Below are positions 10,401 to 20,605 of a stretch of 31,944 nt of DNA, piece after piece. Each line of letters begins with the position of its first letter. Position 1 is the first letter of the stretch. The DNA comes from Penium margaritaceum (taxonomy: Eukaryota > Streptophyta > Zygnematophyceae > Desmidiales > Peniaceae). Location of the stretch: assembly GCA_023375785.1 (NCBI GenBank), contig SZWC01001610.1, positions 37,653 to 69,596 of the forward strand, written 5' to 3'. The notes beneath the pieces were generated by a model. The model worked only from the letters and a program-made list of their open reading frames with translations, made no database searches and had not been told where the DNA came from. A program made the translations under genes and the position numbers.

Positions 10401-10797
10401 CACATCCATTGAACATGTGAACCTCTCTAACCACAAATCAAAGATCTACTTGATGTAGCATTTTGGAGGATTGAAAATTTTATCAAATGAGCAACCACGA
10501 ATAATCCTTGAGCAATGGTTCTTGTTTTGGTACAATTTGTAGGTGGACTGGAGCAATGTATCATTCTACATAATTATCATTGGTAGAAAATGACACCTAC
10601 CTCTGGTCAAGTAACCCACAACGTAAGAACAGTGGCGAGAAGCAACAGAGGTTAAACTAGCAAAAGAAGTTGTATCAGATGTAACATGCCAACCGATACC
10701 TCTAGACATGGGTAAGGAATATCTACAGTGTGGAGCTTGAACGTGCCTAGTCCATGTGGAGATAGGGGAAGCAGAATAAGTCATGACAATCGAGGCA

Positions 10798-11095
10798 ACC
10801 ATGTCAGCCTCGACACTCGTGAATTTCACAACCCTTCCGGAGAAGGTTGCACCACTTGTTGAGGTGTTCAAAGGAGTTTTTTCCAAAACATTGCCTCAAC
10901 ATTCACCTCCACAGTGAAACATCACCCACAAATAGACTTGAAGCTGAGCAGTAGAACGATGGTGAAAGGGACCTATCGGATGAGAGACCATGAGTTGGCC
11001 AATCTCAAGAAGCAGCTAGGTGGCACGTCACCCTACATGGCACCTACCAAACTGATATTTCACTTTGCCATTTTCATTTTAGGTGATTTTTGAAA
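10798..11095 (+). pseudogene. pol: Gypsy reverse transcriptase, N-terminal start only
   Basis: The text EVFKGVFSKTLPQHSPP is followed, after a one-base frame change, by HHPQIDLKL, VKGTYRMRDHELANLKKQL. This is the standard entry into Ty3/gypsy RT, where a VF-x-LP segment is followed by H-x-IDL and YRM-x-x-x-EL-x-x-L-x-x-QL. After GGTSPYMAPTK the text changes to A/T-rich non-coding sequence near 11060-11095, so the RT is cut before its palm motifs. A stop at about 10915 and the frameshift make it dead. Confidence 0.75.
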
Positions 11096-11429
11096 TCTCT
11101 AATTTTGCTCATGGTTTTGGGCAAAGGTATTATTTGGGTAGTCCCTTTTCTTTTGCCAAAAAAAATGTATGATCTTTAGATTCATCAACAAACCAAGCTA
11201 GAAACTACTAGCCTTGCTTGGCGGCCACGGTGCACGGTACACCTTGGATCACAAAACCGCGAGCAGTCTATGATCTCTGAGTTCTCTCTCCCCATTTCAA
11301 TACCCATTGTGGATTTTGCACTACATATTGCCATGTTTTAGATTCAAGTATCAAAACATCAAAAGGGGGTGCTTCGATTTGCTTGCCTATTGAAAGGTGA
11401 AGTAAACGAATCCGCATGGTGCTTCCTTT
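11096..11429. other. Intervening A/T-rich DNA, nothing recognised
   Basis: It contains runs of T and A, and no open frame with a recognisable motif. It lies between the truncated gypsy RT and the first DNA transposon copy. Confidence 0.6.
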
Positions 11430-13530
11430 TCATCCACATCGGTTACCCACAACCATCTGGCGGTTCGCAGCATGCAAGATGGAGTGCTTTCCCCAGTAGG
11501 TGTTGGCCAAAGAGCGGTCGCATCGCCTTTCCCAAGCCGTTCTCCACGGCCCACCTTCAAGTTGGACCCCCAACAGAAGGCCTCTTGGCAAAACCTGAAA
11601 AGTACAGTTCCTTGGCGTGGACGCAACTGAAGCACCCTAGCCGGCGTGCGCAGCTACATTAACGTACAGAGATGCCGCCACCAACAATGCCTCTCCACTA
11701 TGCCTGCCGTCATACGTGTTACTCATCTTGTGCGGTCCCACGCAAAATGGCGGCCAAAGAATCCTGGATGATGGCGTTGGCTGCCCGCGTGACCATAAGG
11801 CTACAGCTATGCGTGCGCAGGCGCAGCAACAAGAGCAGTCGCAGGTGGAGGCTACTGCTTCGTCGTCTCTTACAGTCCCCAGCGGAAATCCAGTCAGACG
11901 TCTGACAACCTACGTTGAAAATGGGAAAGCGAAGGTGGTTGACAAGCCGCCCAAGGCTTCGACAAGAGGCATGTACGGGGCGAGGTTGCGCATCAGAACC
12001 CTTTGCATTGGTCAGCCAAAATCACTAGATCCACAAGGTAGTGACAGTTGTGTTGTTAGCGTTGCCAACAGCGATAGTAGCAGCAGGAGCATGGGCGACA
12101 GCGGCGGACTCGACTGTGATAGCGACAATGATTGTGGCGATTCTGTCTAAGGCGGAAATGAAAGTATTGATACTGAATGCATGGCAGTGCAAGTGTCCAA
12201 CAACATGACGACGAGCAATTCGGGGAGTATAGGTGGTTGTGCAAAGAAGAGCGGCAAGTATTGCAATTGGCTTGGCTCTGAAAATTTCACAATGATCTAC
12301 AAGGTAATGAAGTACGATAAGACTACCTATGCATCCATTCAACACCTTTGCAAGACATTCCACAACCCAGATGGCTAGTGGGTCATTGATAGCCTCGCCA
12401 TGAGCACGATATACAGCAGGTTTGAACCAGGGACGCCAATTCTGAAGGCGTAGTACGTTGAAGTTGTTGTGAAATCACTTTGGGAGGCGCGGGTGCTATA
12501 AAATCCATCAGCGTGCCGTGATCATGACCACTTTGTAAAAGGTTGACTCCATTTTTGTGCTCAATGCCGATCACACCGAGGTGCAACTCATGCTGCCGGC
12601 TGATCACACCTTTGCACACATGGAGTCAAAGGATGTGGGCATCTTGGGGTTGGAGGACAAGCCGTAGATCATTACCCTTGTCACTGTCTCCATTGCAGGC
12701 AATATCCTCTTCCCTCAACTCATCTTTGGCGGCAAGACCCGTCAGTGCCTGCCGCATGGGCCGAAGGCAAGAAAGATGGAAGAGGATGGGGCGCACCTCA
12801 CCTTCATACCCCATCACTGGGCAAATGTTGCCACGACCTGTGAGTGGGTGTCTAACATTGTTGCGCCCTACTACACGAGCATGTGCACCAANCGTGCTAC
12901 ATTCTGCCGGGATGCACGTCAAAGGCACAACCTTGTGACGTCGGCGTCATGTGCCCTTTGAGGAAAAAGATTGAGGAGTTGTACACAACTTTGGGCATAG
13001 ATCGCACGCGTGAAAGGCTTCCCACATCGGTCGGCATGACCGTCCTCAAGGAAGAGGACTGCGGCTGGTTCTACGATGCATGACATCACGTCCGTAATGA
13101 GGAATTGGTGAAGGCGGTGTGGGCCAAGTCAAACTTCTTGCGCGTGTTTGATTTGATGTTCCAGCAGGATGCAAGTCCTTTCACAGGGGAGCTATTCTTT
13201 TCTGAGGTCTCCATGGAGGAGGAGGACTTTGTTGTTTAGTTCCTGTCATGTTTTTGCGTGCTGAGTTATTCTAGGAAGTTTCCTTGTGACATTCCACAAA
13301 TGTTGATGTCATCCATGTAACCGTGGTGCAAAAAGTAACGTTGTTTTCGCTAATCCTATGTTTCTCCCAGTAATTGCCAAACCAATGTGGTTGAATGCAT
13401 TTTCTATGAGCATAACATTAAACAGTCACAACTCGTAGAAGACGTGAACCCAAACTCTGAACGAATTTCAAACCCACATCCCAAAGAAGAATTATTTAGG
13501 GTGTACTTTAACAATTCGCCTAAAAACTTC
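11430..13530 (+). mobile_element. DDE_1 (pogo/Tigger-like) transposon, copy A
   Basis: The boundaries are where similarity to the inverted copy B starts (about 11430, matching 23757) and where the palindrome centre is reached (about 13530). It contains one transposase pseudogene and about 290 bp of 3' tail shared with copy B (GAAGTTTCCTTGTGAC, GATGTCATCCA, GTAACCGT, GAGCATAACA). Terminal inverted repeats and target duplications are not visible because the two copies meet without a spacer. Confidence 0.75.
11668..13239 (+). pseudogene. DDE_1-type transposase, copy A
   Basis: The N-terminal part (11716-12150) is Ser/Asp/Gln-rich and matches copy B codon for codon (LLDDGV or ILDDGV, CPRDH). Next comes a DNA-binding-like region (TIYSRFEPGTPILK). 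The catalytic domain then follows in fragments: DHTFAHMESKDVGILGLEDK, LVTVSIAGN, QLIFGGKTRQCLP, HLTFIPHHWAN, QPCDVGVMCPLRKKIEEL, and an acidic tail ending EEEDFVV before TAG at 13237-13239. These match the DDE_1 family (PF03184) pattern with EDKRQ-T, GKT and QP-x-DVGV blocks. Stops occur at 12150, 12378, 12453 and near 12668, with frame changes. At the single N (12892) about 111 bases present in copy B, including the LDVW catalytic block, are missing. Such enzymes cut and paste their own element. Confidence 0.7.
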
Positions 13531-13565
13531 GTTTCCCTGAACGAACTTGAACTAGAATCCTAAAA

Positions 13566-14030
13566 GAACTTTTTAGCCTGAACGCTCTTGAATAGATCCA
13601 AAAGAATATTTTAATGCCAAAAACATTGAGGGTTCGGGTCCATGCCTTCTGTGCGTTATGAATTTTAAGTGTTATGCTCACAGAAAATACATTCATCTAC
13701 ACACGCTTGGCAAGTTTTGGACGAAACACAAGATTAGCGAGAAAAACATCATCTTTTGCACAACGGTTACGTGGATGACATCAGCATTTGCGGAAAGTCA
13801 CAAGGAAACTTCTTGGCATAGCTTAGCACATGAAAACACGATAGGAATAAAACAACAAAGTCCTCCACCATGGAGACCTCAACAAACAACAGCTTCCTTG
13901 TGAAGGAAGTAGCATCTCGTTAGAACATCGAATCGAATGCACACGAGAAGTTTGCCTTGGCACACGCCGCCTTCATTAATTCCTCATTGGGATGGGATGC
14001 CATGTTTCATAGAACCAGCTGCATGCCTCC
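13566..14030 (-). mobile_element. DDE_1 transposon copy B, 3' part
   Basis: The reverse complement matches copy A 13060-13515. Matching pieces include TAGAACCAGC, AATTCCTCATT, CACGCCGCCTTCA against its partner, AACAACAAAGTCCTCC and CATGGAGACCTCA, then the shared tail. It encodes the last approximately 60 transposase codons; the TAG of copy A is read through here (GTTGTTTTAT near 13856-13847). It ends exactly at 14030, where copia-1 begins, and the missing middle resumes at 21781. Confidence 0.8.
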
Positions 14031-14048
14031 TGTTGAATGGTATGCACC

Positions 14049-14999
14049 CATGTTGCCTTTTCCAAGTCGAAGTCAACTTGGAGTCGGAAAGTCAGCTCCA
14101 AGTCGACTTGGCCTCATCATCCAAGTCGACTTGGCTCCACCCAAGTCGGTTTTTTTAACAAGGCATACCTAAGCTACACTTACACATGAGTATCCTAAGC
14201 ATATGTCTACACCCTACACAACTCTGGTATATTTCTCTTTTGATTCCATGGTATATTCATGTGCATATTCATCATGCATGATAACACCAAATCTTGGCAT
14301 AATCCATGTCTCAACCGGGTTCTCTGGACACCCAAGGCATCCTCCAAAATTTGTATTTCTTGAGCAAAAATCTTCCAAGAGGTCCGGCGTGAACCCGATG
14401 ACTCACGGCAGCGTGGAATTAGAACATCAACCGAGCGAGCACGCGATTGAGTGTCTGTGTGGGGTCCACGGTGGTTCCCGCTCGTGGCCAACGGCGGGCG
14501 TCATCAACCGCCATGCCTTGGTTGTAGCCCAGGCACGTCATGTTGTACCTTACGTGTAAGACGGCTCATGATTGGTCCGCCAGAGCCGCTCGACATACAC
14601 ACGAGGCTAGCACATGCTCAACACACAGCCCCCACTGCATGCGTAAAAGACCCTAGGATAGGATCCATCTCTGACACGTGCCTGGCTGTTCGAGCACCAT
14701 CTATCCCCCACGTTGCACGCAATGCAATCGACCAATGACGTGAAGCTGGGAGAACCAGCTCCCTAGTAAGGCAAGGCCAACTTGCATCAAGGGATCGCTT
14801 GGCCGAACAGGTTTCGAGCTTGCCCTCTCACACTAAAAAAATCGTCGGTTTCTTTTTTCCCTGTTATCAAGTGAAGACAGGGACGTGTATTGTCCCCGGC
14901 TGCTTGGAGGGGGTCAAGTCAAGTCGACGTCCAAGTCGACTTGGACGGACTTGGCGACTCCGACTTGACCCCCTCAAGTCAGAAGTCGAAGTCAACTTG
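14049..14999. mobile_element. 951-bp non-autonomous insertion (Mutator-like?) in the LTR
   Basis: It is flanked by GGTATGCACC at 14039-14048 and 15000-15009, a 10-bp duplication. The 3' LTR has the unoccupied site TGTTGAATGGTATGCACC then TTGTCC. Both ends are rich in the palindrome CCAAGTCGACTTGG (14098-14111, 14121-14134, 14931-14944) and both carry AAGTCGAAGTCAACTTGG. GAGGGGGTCAAGTC (14907-14920) pairs with GACTTGACCCCCTC (14962-14975). It has no transposase; the 118-codon frame inside shows no known motif. A 10-bp target duplication suits Mutator-like elements, but the outermost bases do not form a clean terminal inverted repeat. Confidence 0.75.
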
Positions 15000-15140
15000 G
15001 GTATGCACCTTGTCCACTGGCCGGATGGTTGGCTGGCTGGTTGCACAAAAAAGACAAGGCATGCACTGCTCTATGGAGTACGTCCCCTTGGACTTTTCTA
15101 AGATAGGCCAGGAATGCACTGCCCATAGGAAACACAAATT

Positions 15141-15210
15141 TGTGGCCTAGTTGGGACAGGCGCCAGAGCTCATGGGTCGAGGGCTCAAACCCCGCGACAG
15201 CCACGTTTTT
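15141..15210 (+). other. tRNA-like A/B-box module in copia-1 5' LTR
   Basis: TGGCCTAGTTGG (15143-15154) fits the Pol III A box TRGCNNAGYNGG. GGCTCAAACCC (15182-15192) resembles the B box. A D-arm-like GCCT/AGGC stem encloses AGTTGGGAC, and TTTTT follows at 15206. The outer TGTGGC/GCCACG pair closes the structure. It is not a functional tRNA, since the anticodon stem is poor. The same module is in the 3' LTR (20782-20850). Confidence 0.5.
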
Positions 15211-15619
15211 CTTTGTGGCGCAGAACGGGACAAGAATCTTCTAGGAAGCTTACTGGAACCTACCTTAAGGTTTACACTTGGCAGTCTTAGGACTCGCCAA
15301 GTAGGACTGTAGGTTGATGTTGGCTCCTATGGAGCCACTGCAAGCAGAAGCATTAGCAAAGCTCTACAAGTGGAAAAGCCTATACCCTGCATGCATCCAT
15401 TTACAGTTCTTGCCTTGGAGACTCCTCACAGAGTGTCCAACCAAGGGTAGACACTGAAGACCTTCATGTGGAATTTGTGAGATTTAAAACTGAATGAACC
15501 TAAAGTATGGACCCCTTGTTCGAGGGTGATATGTTATCTTGATTGCAATACCAAGAGCTGTTGGCGGCCTCCCATGTCAGGACCCGTTTTCTAGACCGTT
15601 GCTATTTGGCGCATTGACA

Positions 15620-15636
15620 AAGTGTTATGGGTCCAC
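15620..15636 (+). other. copia-1 primer-binding site, initiator tRNA-Met anticodon arm type
   Basis: AAGTGTTATGGGTCCAC follows the 5' LTR end directly. Apart from two mismatches it is complementary to the anticodon arm of plant-type initiator tRNA-Met (GTGGGCCCATAACCC). Copia-2 has the perfect form. Priming from a cut initiator tRNA is known for Drosophila copia; its use here is inferred. Confidence 0.7.
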
Positions 15637-16045
15637 ACTTTGGTTCTAAGGCACGCTTCCAAGACTGAATCACGTGTGGTCTTGCAGGGCGCAGAGGTAC
15701 AACAGGGACACAAAGATTGGACAGCTCCAATCTACTCCATCGGCTCCATTGGCTTTTTCAGGTAGGCTGCATGTGGCAGACTAGGGGACAAGGAATAGCT
15801 CTGTCCATGTTGGACAAGACCCTCGAGCCCCAACAAGATAAACCCTTACCCCTTTAGAAGGTGGTACGACCCCGAGTCCATTTTCTCACGATGGCACCAT
15901 CACAACAGGCGATCACTGGTAGGAGGGATATGCAACGGAACCAACTACACCTTTGACAATGGTCGCAATCAGCAGCCTCATCAGCCTCATCAGCCTCAAC
16001 GAAGTAGAGTAGGAGCGAAGAAGAGGAGACGAGCGACTGCAAAAA
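15637..16045 (+). other. copia-1 untranslated leader
   Basis: This lies between the primer site and gag. It has no gene. A 9-bp unit CAGCCTCAT is repeated about three times near 15973-15999. Confidence 0.55.
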
Positions 16046-16870
16046 ATGGCAGATCCGACTGAAGCCCGCCTTGAGGCGGGTATGCTCAAATTCACAGGAA
16101 CAGGTTTTCCCTTGTGGAAATGGTAGTTTGAGATTTTCATGAACGTGCATGGCTACCTCGACATTGTAAAAGGGACCGAGACAACACTCGCCAATGCGAC
16201 AGTGATTACGCATACGACTGACCTTGCAGCATGGACAATAAAAAAAAACATGGCTCTTGCCATACTTGTGACTTCCATCAACGAGACTCAACACTCCCAT
16301 ATCACATGATGCACGTTGACTGCCGAGGCCTGCGCAAAAATCTCACGCATGCATCAATCAAATGCCATAGCAAATCGGATCTTCATCTTCTAGAGATTGA
16401 TGTTGATGAGGGTGAGTGAAGGAGAATCGATATCCGCATTTCTGTAGTCGTTCGACAACGTGCTGCAAGAGGTCCAGCAAATGGAATGGAAACTCGACCC
16501 CAACATGCATGCCATAATCCTTCTGACGGTGCTTCCGGAAAGCTACAGGTTCTTGATCACTGTACTTGGCGGTTGGAAGGAGGCAGATCTGTCATCAAAC
16601 ACGTCTGCAATGAGTCCATGCAACACAGTGGCAGTGAGGCAAATATTTCAGCCTATGCCTCTCGCTTTGGTGGACAAGGTGCAAGCTCTCGCTCCAATCA
16701 AGGCAACAGTGGAAGCGGTGGCAGTGGAGGGAAAGGTAATTGTGGCGAGAAGAGTTCCAAGAAGCCCGGCAACTGTCACAACTATGGCAAGGCTGGGCAC
16801 CGGGCTAGGAACTGCCGTAGTCCTAGGAAAGAAGGCGGGGAAAAAGGTGGGAAGGAGAAGAAGGAACTCA
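16046..16870 (+). pseudogene. gag: copia-1 gag
   Basis: The start ATG at 16046 opens MADPTEARLEAGMLKFTGTG, then FPLWKW, the usual copia Gag opening (F-x-G-x-N/G-F-x-x-W). The capsid part follows with stops: WTIKKNMALAI, then LQEVQQMEWKLDPNMHAIIL, LTVLPESYRFLITVL. Next is a Gly/Ser linker and a zinc knuckle, CHNYGKAGHRARNC. In the knuckle the second Cys of the CX2CX4HX4C pattern is replaced by Tyr. Stops near 16125 and 16420, and a frame change near 16570, break it. Gag would bind RNA and form the particle. Confidence 0.8.
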
Positions 16871-17385
16871 CTCACATGATGGCTGAAGGGTTGTCCACGA
16901 AGGGGGCAGCGCACCTAAGGCTTGGGGTATTTGCCCTTGACTCGGGAACGAACCACCACTCCTCAAAAGAGAAGGGTAGACTTGTCTCCATGGTCAAATC
17001 TGACATGCGCATCAAGTGTGCAAATGGCGGTGTCGTCCAAGCCATAGGCGAAGGGGATAAGGTGATCACGTTGAACGTGAACAGTGCCGAGAAGGAGGTC
17101 AATCTTCAAAAAGTGGTGTACATGCCCTCCTTCATAGCAAACTTGTTGTCGGTCTCACAAATCACCCAGAACAACATGACCATGGTGTTCACCAGCAAGG
17201 AAGCCGTGGCCGAAAGAAATGAGGACATCCAGATTTTGTACATCAAAGACAGCCTCATGCTTCAAGTTCCAAGAGCTAACGACCTCTACATGCTTCAAAT
17301 CAAAGTCACAAAGGCGTCGGATGAGGGACTAGAATGTGCCACCAAGACAGTGGCACTGAAGCCAAAGGATGCAGCTGGCGACTGA
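16871..17385 (+). pseudogene. pro: copia-1 aspartic protease
   Basis: It continues the gag frame without a stop. FALDSGTNHHSS holds the catalytic DSG triplet of copia proteases (normally DSGA(T/S)-x-H). After about 70 residues comes VVYMPSFIANLLSVSQIT, the usual P-x-x-x-NLLS-x-S-x-L motif at the protease end. The domain reads through to a TGA at 17383-17385. It is the best preserved part of the polyprotein, but it lies behind a broken gag. Confidence 0.8.
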
Positions 17386-18668
17386 TACGGCCGCCACATC
17401 AAATAAGGACACTGATGCTGAGCTATGACACCAACAATACGTTGTTGAAGATGCAAAAGCAAGAGGAATTCCGCGGAATGGAAGGGTACACCATGAAGCA
17501 TGGAAAAGGGTGTACATTGTGTGAACCATACCTTCAAGCAAAGGCAAAGAAGACGCCGTTTGGGGAAGGAGGTCAACGAGCGGAGAATGTTTTGGACCTG
17601 ATCCATAGTGACGTGTGCGGACCCTTTCACACGACGTCTAACAGAGGAAGCAATTACTTCCTAGCCTTCATCAGTGACCACATCCGCAAGTTGTGGATCT
17701 ATTTCCTCAAAAAAATGGGAGAGGTCAAAGAAAAGCTTCTCAAATTTGTCGCCATGGTAGAGCGGCAAACGTCCAAGAAGGTGAAGATGCTCTGAAGAGA
17801 CAACGGGGATTAGTATAAGGTATGCAATCCTTGGCTCAAGCATCATTGCATCCGCCACAAGAAAACCACCCATTACAACCCCCAAAGTAATGGTGTGGCC
17901 AAGAGGATGAACCAGACCCTACACGGCATGGTGCAAAACATGATCTTCGACGCCAAGCTCCCACCTCCCTTTTGGGCTGAAGCTACAACAACGGCCTGCT
18001 ACCTCTTGAACCTCACACCAGCAACCACCTTGTGGAAGCGTAGAAAGGAGCAGGAAAAGCCACTGAAGACCCCACAGGAAGCATGGTTGGGAAAGAAACC
18101 CAACGCCTCTCATCCAAAGGTGTTCGGGTCAACTGCATGGGTGAAAATCCAGTCGGGAGAAGGTGGAGGCAAGCTTGATACATGTTCCAAGAAGTGCATC
18201 ATGGTTGGGAAAGACACGTCACACAAAGCCTATCGGCTTTGGGACCAGGCAACAGGCAAGCTTGTGAGGAGCTGCAACATTGATTTTGACAAACGTATCA
18301 TTGGAAAGGGAGAGCTGCTGGACCCGATCCTTGCCCTCANNNNNNNNNNNNNNNNNNNNNNNNNNNNNNNNNNNNNNNNNNNNNNNNNNNNNNNNNNNNN
18401 NNNNNNNNNNNNNNNNNNNNNNNACGCCTCTCATCCAAAGGTGTTCGGGTCAACTGCATGGGTGAAAATCCAGTCGGGAGAAGGTGGAGGCAAGCTTGAT
18501 ACATGTTCCAAGAAGTGCATCATGGTTGGGAAAGACACGTCACACAAAGCCTATCGGCTTTGGGACCAGGCAACAGGCAAGCTTGTGAGGAGCTGCAACA
18601 TTGATTTTGACAAACGTATCATTGGAAAGGGAGAGCTGCTGGACCCGATCCTTGCCCTCAAGGTGTGA
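17386..18668 (+). pseudogene. int: copia-1 integrase with pre-integrase zinc region
   Basis: The HHCC region survives as CTLCEPYLQAKAKKTPF; the two His residues upstream are lost near 17400-17440. The catalytic core has VLDLIHSDVCGPF (first Asp), a stop inside KML-stop-RDNGD-stop-Y at 17785-17819 (second Asp), and YNPQSNGVAKRMNQTLHGM. In the last block the catalytic Glu before Arg is Lys (AAG at 17901-17903), so the triad is broken. The C-terminal part reads PKVFGSTAWVKI and KKCIMVGKDTSHKAYRLWD, typical of copia integrases. An 84-N gap (18340-18423) is followed by a repeat of the preceding 237 bp, so the 257-codon open frame there is an artefact. Confidence 0.8.
18103..18660. repeat. 237-bp duplication flanking an 84-N gap (likely assembly artefact)
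   Basis: 18103-18339 is repeated as 18424-18660 with no difference that I can see. The gap 18340-18423 is all N. The doubled integrase C-terminus has no counterpart in copia proteins. Confidence 0.85.
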
Positions 18669-18941
18669 GAGTGGATAGCATTGCTTGAGTCCGGAGACCA
18701 AGCACTAGAAAATTGGCTCCCTTTGCCAGCAGGTGGTGTGAATGGGAGAGCAGGTGCGCAGGATAACGTGACATCTGACATGGACGCGGATACCGAGGTA
18801 TCTGGGGCTTGCGAGTCTGACTTGGAGTCCGACGACTCTTCCGACGAGAACGAGGACACACCACCACCTGTGGTAGCACTAGCAGCATGGTAGGAAGCCA
18901 CACCAGTACTTTAGCGGAGTTTGTGACTAAGGAGAATACCT
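18661..18941 (+). pseudogene. copia-1 integrase-RT linker
   Basis: An acidic, Ser-rich stretch (DMDADTEVSGACESDLESDD) is followed, after stops, by LRRIPLRYEDDWIGL, the degenerate (R/S)-x-R-x-RRPPxRY motif that precedes RT in copia elements. Stops occur at 18667 and near 18891-18930. Confidence 0.65.
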
Positions 18942-19842
18942 TTGCGGTATGAGGACGATTGGATAGGCCTTAGCTGGTCATGCATGGCTCAAGGAAAGTC
19001 ATCGAGAGTGGCGGAGGTGATCAATGACTCGGATGCGGCGAAGTGGAAGGAGGAAATGGACAGCGAGCTTAAGTCCATTACTGAGAACGGTACGTTGGTG
19101 CTGGTGGATAGAACCAACAAGGCCCACATGGTGGGATCCAAGTGGGTCCTCCGAGTGATGAAGAATCAAGATGGCAAAGTAAAAAGTTCAAGGTGAGGGT
19201 AGTGGCAAAGGGGTTTTGTCAATGTCAGTGCTCTGAGTACAACAGGACGTCCACTCTCCCCTTGCCATTGCAACCGAAAAGAACCTGGAGATACTCCAGA
19301 TGGACATCAGGACAACTTTACTTTACGGGAAACTCAACAAGGAAGTGCTGATGGAGGTGCCTGAAGGAGGCAAAGCTCCAAAGGGCAAGGTGTGCAAGTT
19401 GGTGAAAGCACTCTATGGGTTGAAACAGGCCCCAAAGATGTGGTACAAAGAGATGGATGGTTTCATGACCGCTTTCCTCCTTTGCGCTTTGCGAGAATGA
19501 CCCGGGCATGTACGTGTGCGAGGATGGGAGAGGGTTGATGCTCGTTACACTGTATGTGGATGATCTGATTATTTGCTCGTCTTCGGTCGAGCTATTGGAT
19601 GAGCTGAAGTCTGGCCTTAGCAAAAGGTTAAAAATGAAGGACATGAGACCTCTCAAGTACTACCTTGGGATTGCCATCCATTGCAACCAAGCAGCAGGCA
19701 CCATCAAACTCAACGAAATCAAATACATCGATGAGGTACTAAAGCTCCATCACAGAGAAGTTTGCAAACTTGTTGGCACCCCAATGACAACCAATGCAAA
19801 CCTGAGGGCCTCCATGTTGGCAAGCAATGAAGCAGATTGAAG
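18942..19842 (+). pseudogene. rt: copia-1 reverse transcriptase
   Basis: The order of copia RT motifs is present. DSDAAKWKEEMDSELKSI and NGTLVLVDR come first, then GSKWVLRVMKNQDGKVK, then after a frame change RVVAKGF. QMDIRTTLLYGKLNKEVLME holds the first catalytic Asp region and LVKALYGLKQAPKMWY follows. After a further frame change near 19490, LYVDDLIICSS carries the YVDD active-site box intact at 19553-19564. Then KYYLGIAI and GTPMTTNANL. Frameshifts near 19190, 19290 and 19490 and a stop at 19838-19840 make it dead. It would copy element RNA into cDNA in the particle. Confidence 0.85.
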
Positions 19843-20544
19843 GTAGATGGAAGACATCCCCTACCAGTCCGTCGTGGGTAGCATCATGTACGCCATGGAA
19901 GGGACTCGTCTGGAAATATGCTATGCTGTGGGACACGTGAGCAGGTTTGTGGCCGACCCAGGGCCACAGCATTGGCAAGCAGTCAAAGGCATCTTGTGCT
20001 TCCTGCAAAGATACGTCACAAGGGCCTTGTCCTTGGAGGCCAAGAAGGTACGGACCCCCTCCGCCCGAAGTATTACACCTACGCCAACCGGGGAGGAAAT
20101 CTTGACGACCGGAACTCCACCTTTGGATACGGGTGCATCTTGAATGGCACTGCCGTCCCATGGGCCAGTAGGAAGCAGGATTGTGTGTCCGTGTCCATGG
20201 CTCAAGCAGAGTAGGTTGCTTTGTTTGAGTTGTGCAAGGAGAGTCATTTGCTGTGCAGCCTGCTTGGGGAAATGAGAGTGCCATAGAAGGAAACCACGGT
20301 CATACACGTGAACAATATGAGCGCCATCTCGATGGCTGAAGATGAGATCATCTCCCGGTGAACAAAGCACATCGACATACATTACCACTACTCACGTGAC
20401 CTGGTCATGAAGAACGTGGTGGACTTGCAGCACTGCAAAACCAAGAGCATGATTGCTGACTGCATGATCAAGCCGCTCGAGAGCGACTTGCACTATGAAA
20501 GCAATCTTGGATTTGGCATGAGGAGTGCGGTAGAGGAAGGGTGA
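19843..20544 (+). pseudogene. rnh: copia-1 RNase H
   Basis: YQSVVGSIMYAMEGTRLEI and HWQAVKGILCFLQ lead in. After frame changes come NSTFGYGCILNGTAVPWASR (the usual S-T-x-G-x-x-F/I...W-x-S-(R/K)), KQDCVSVSMAQAE, a stop at 20213-20215, then HVNNMSAISMAE and HIDIHYHYSRDLV. The domain ends with GMRSAVEEG and TGA at 20542-20544. Several stops (20215, 20286, 20360) inactivate it. The polypurine tract follows about 40 bp later. Confidence 0.8.
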
Positions 20545-20581
20545 GCCCCAAGGCATTGATGGAGCCCAGTGAACGATAAAT

Positions 20582-20605
20582 GGAGAGAGGGGCAAGGGAG
20601 AGATT
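20582..20605 (+). other. copia-1 polypurine tract
   Basis: GGAGAGAGGGGCAAGGGAGA then GATT runs straight into the TGTTGAATGG start of the 3' LTR, the place where plus-strand DNA synthesis begins. Confidence 0.8.

Larger units (their letters stand above)
8285..11095 (+). mobile_element. Truncated Ty3/gypsy retrotransposon, 5' part
   Basis: LTR-like sequence with TATATAT near 8672 is followed by gag (8998), a protease remnant (near 10302) and the first conserved block of reverse transcriptase (10798-11060). The rest of pol and the 3' LTR are absent here. Order and motifs fit Ty3/gypsy. It forms the right arm of the palindrome up to about 9345 and is unique beyond that. Confidence 0.75.
14031..15619 (+). 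repeat. copia-1 5' LTR, split by an insertion
   Basis: The first 18 bp (14031-14048) equal the start of the 3' LTR at 20606-20623. The rest (15000-15619) matches the 3' LTR with moderate divergence, including blocks around GGCATGCACTG, TGGCCTAGTTGGGACAGGC, ATGCATCCATTTACAGTTCT, TGATATGTTATCTTG and GGACCCGTTTTCTAGAC. Removing the 951-bp insertion and one target copy leaves about 628 bp. Confidence 0.88.

Noticed and set aside
15141..15210. Functional tRNA gene
   Set aside because: The anticodon stem and T stem are poor and there is no proper acceptor stem. It lies inside an LTR and is present in both LTRs.
18103..18660. Tandem repeat or CRISPR-like duplication
   Set aside because: There are only two copies, separated by N, matching an assembly overlap; no array of short spaced repeats exists in the window.
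17895..18668. 257-codon open frame with a doubled integrase segment
   Set aside because: The doubling is the 237-bp repeat around an N gap, so it is not a real protein architecture.
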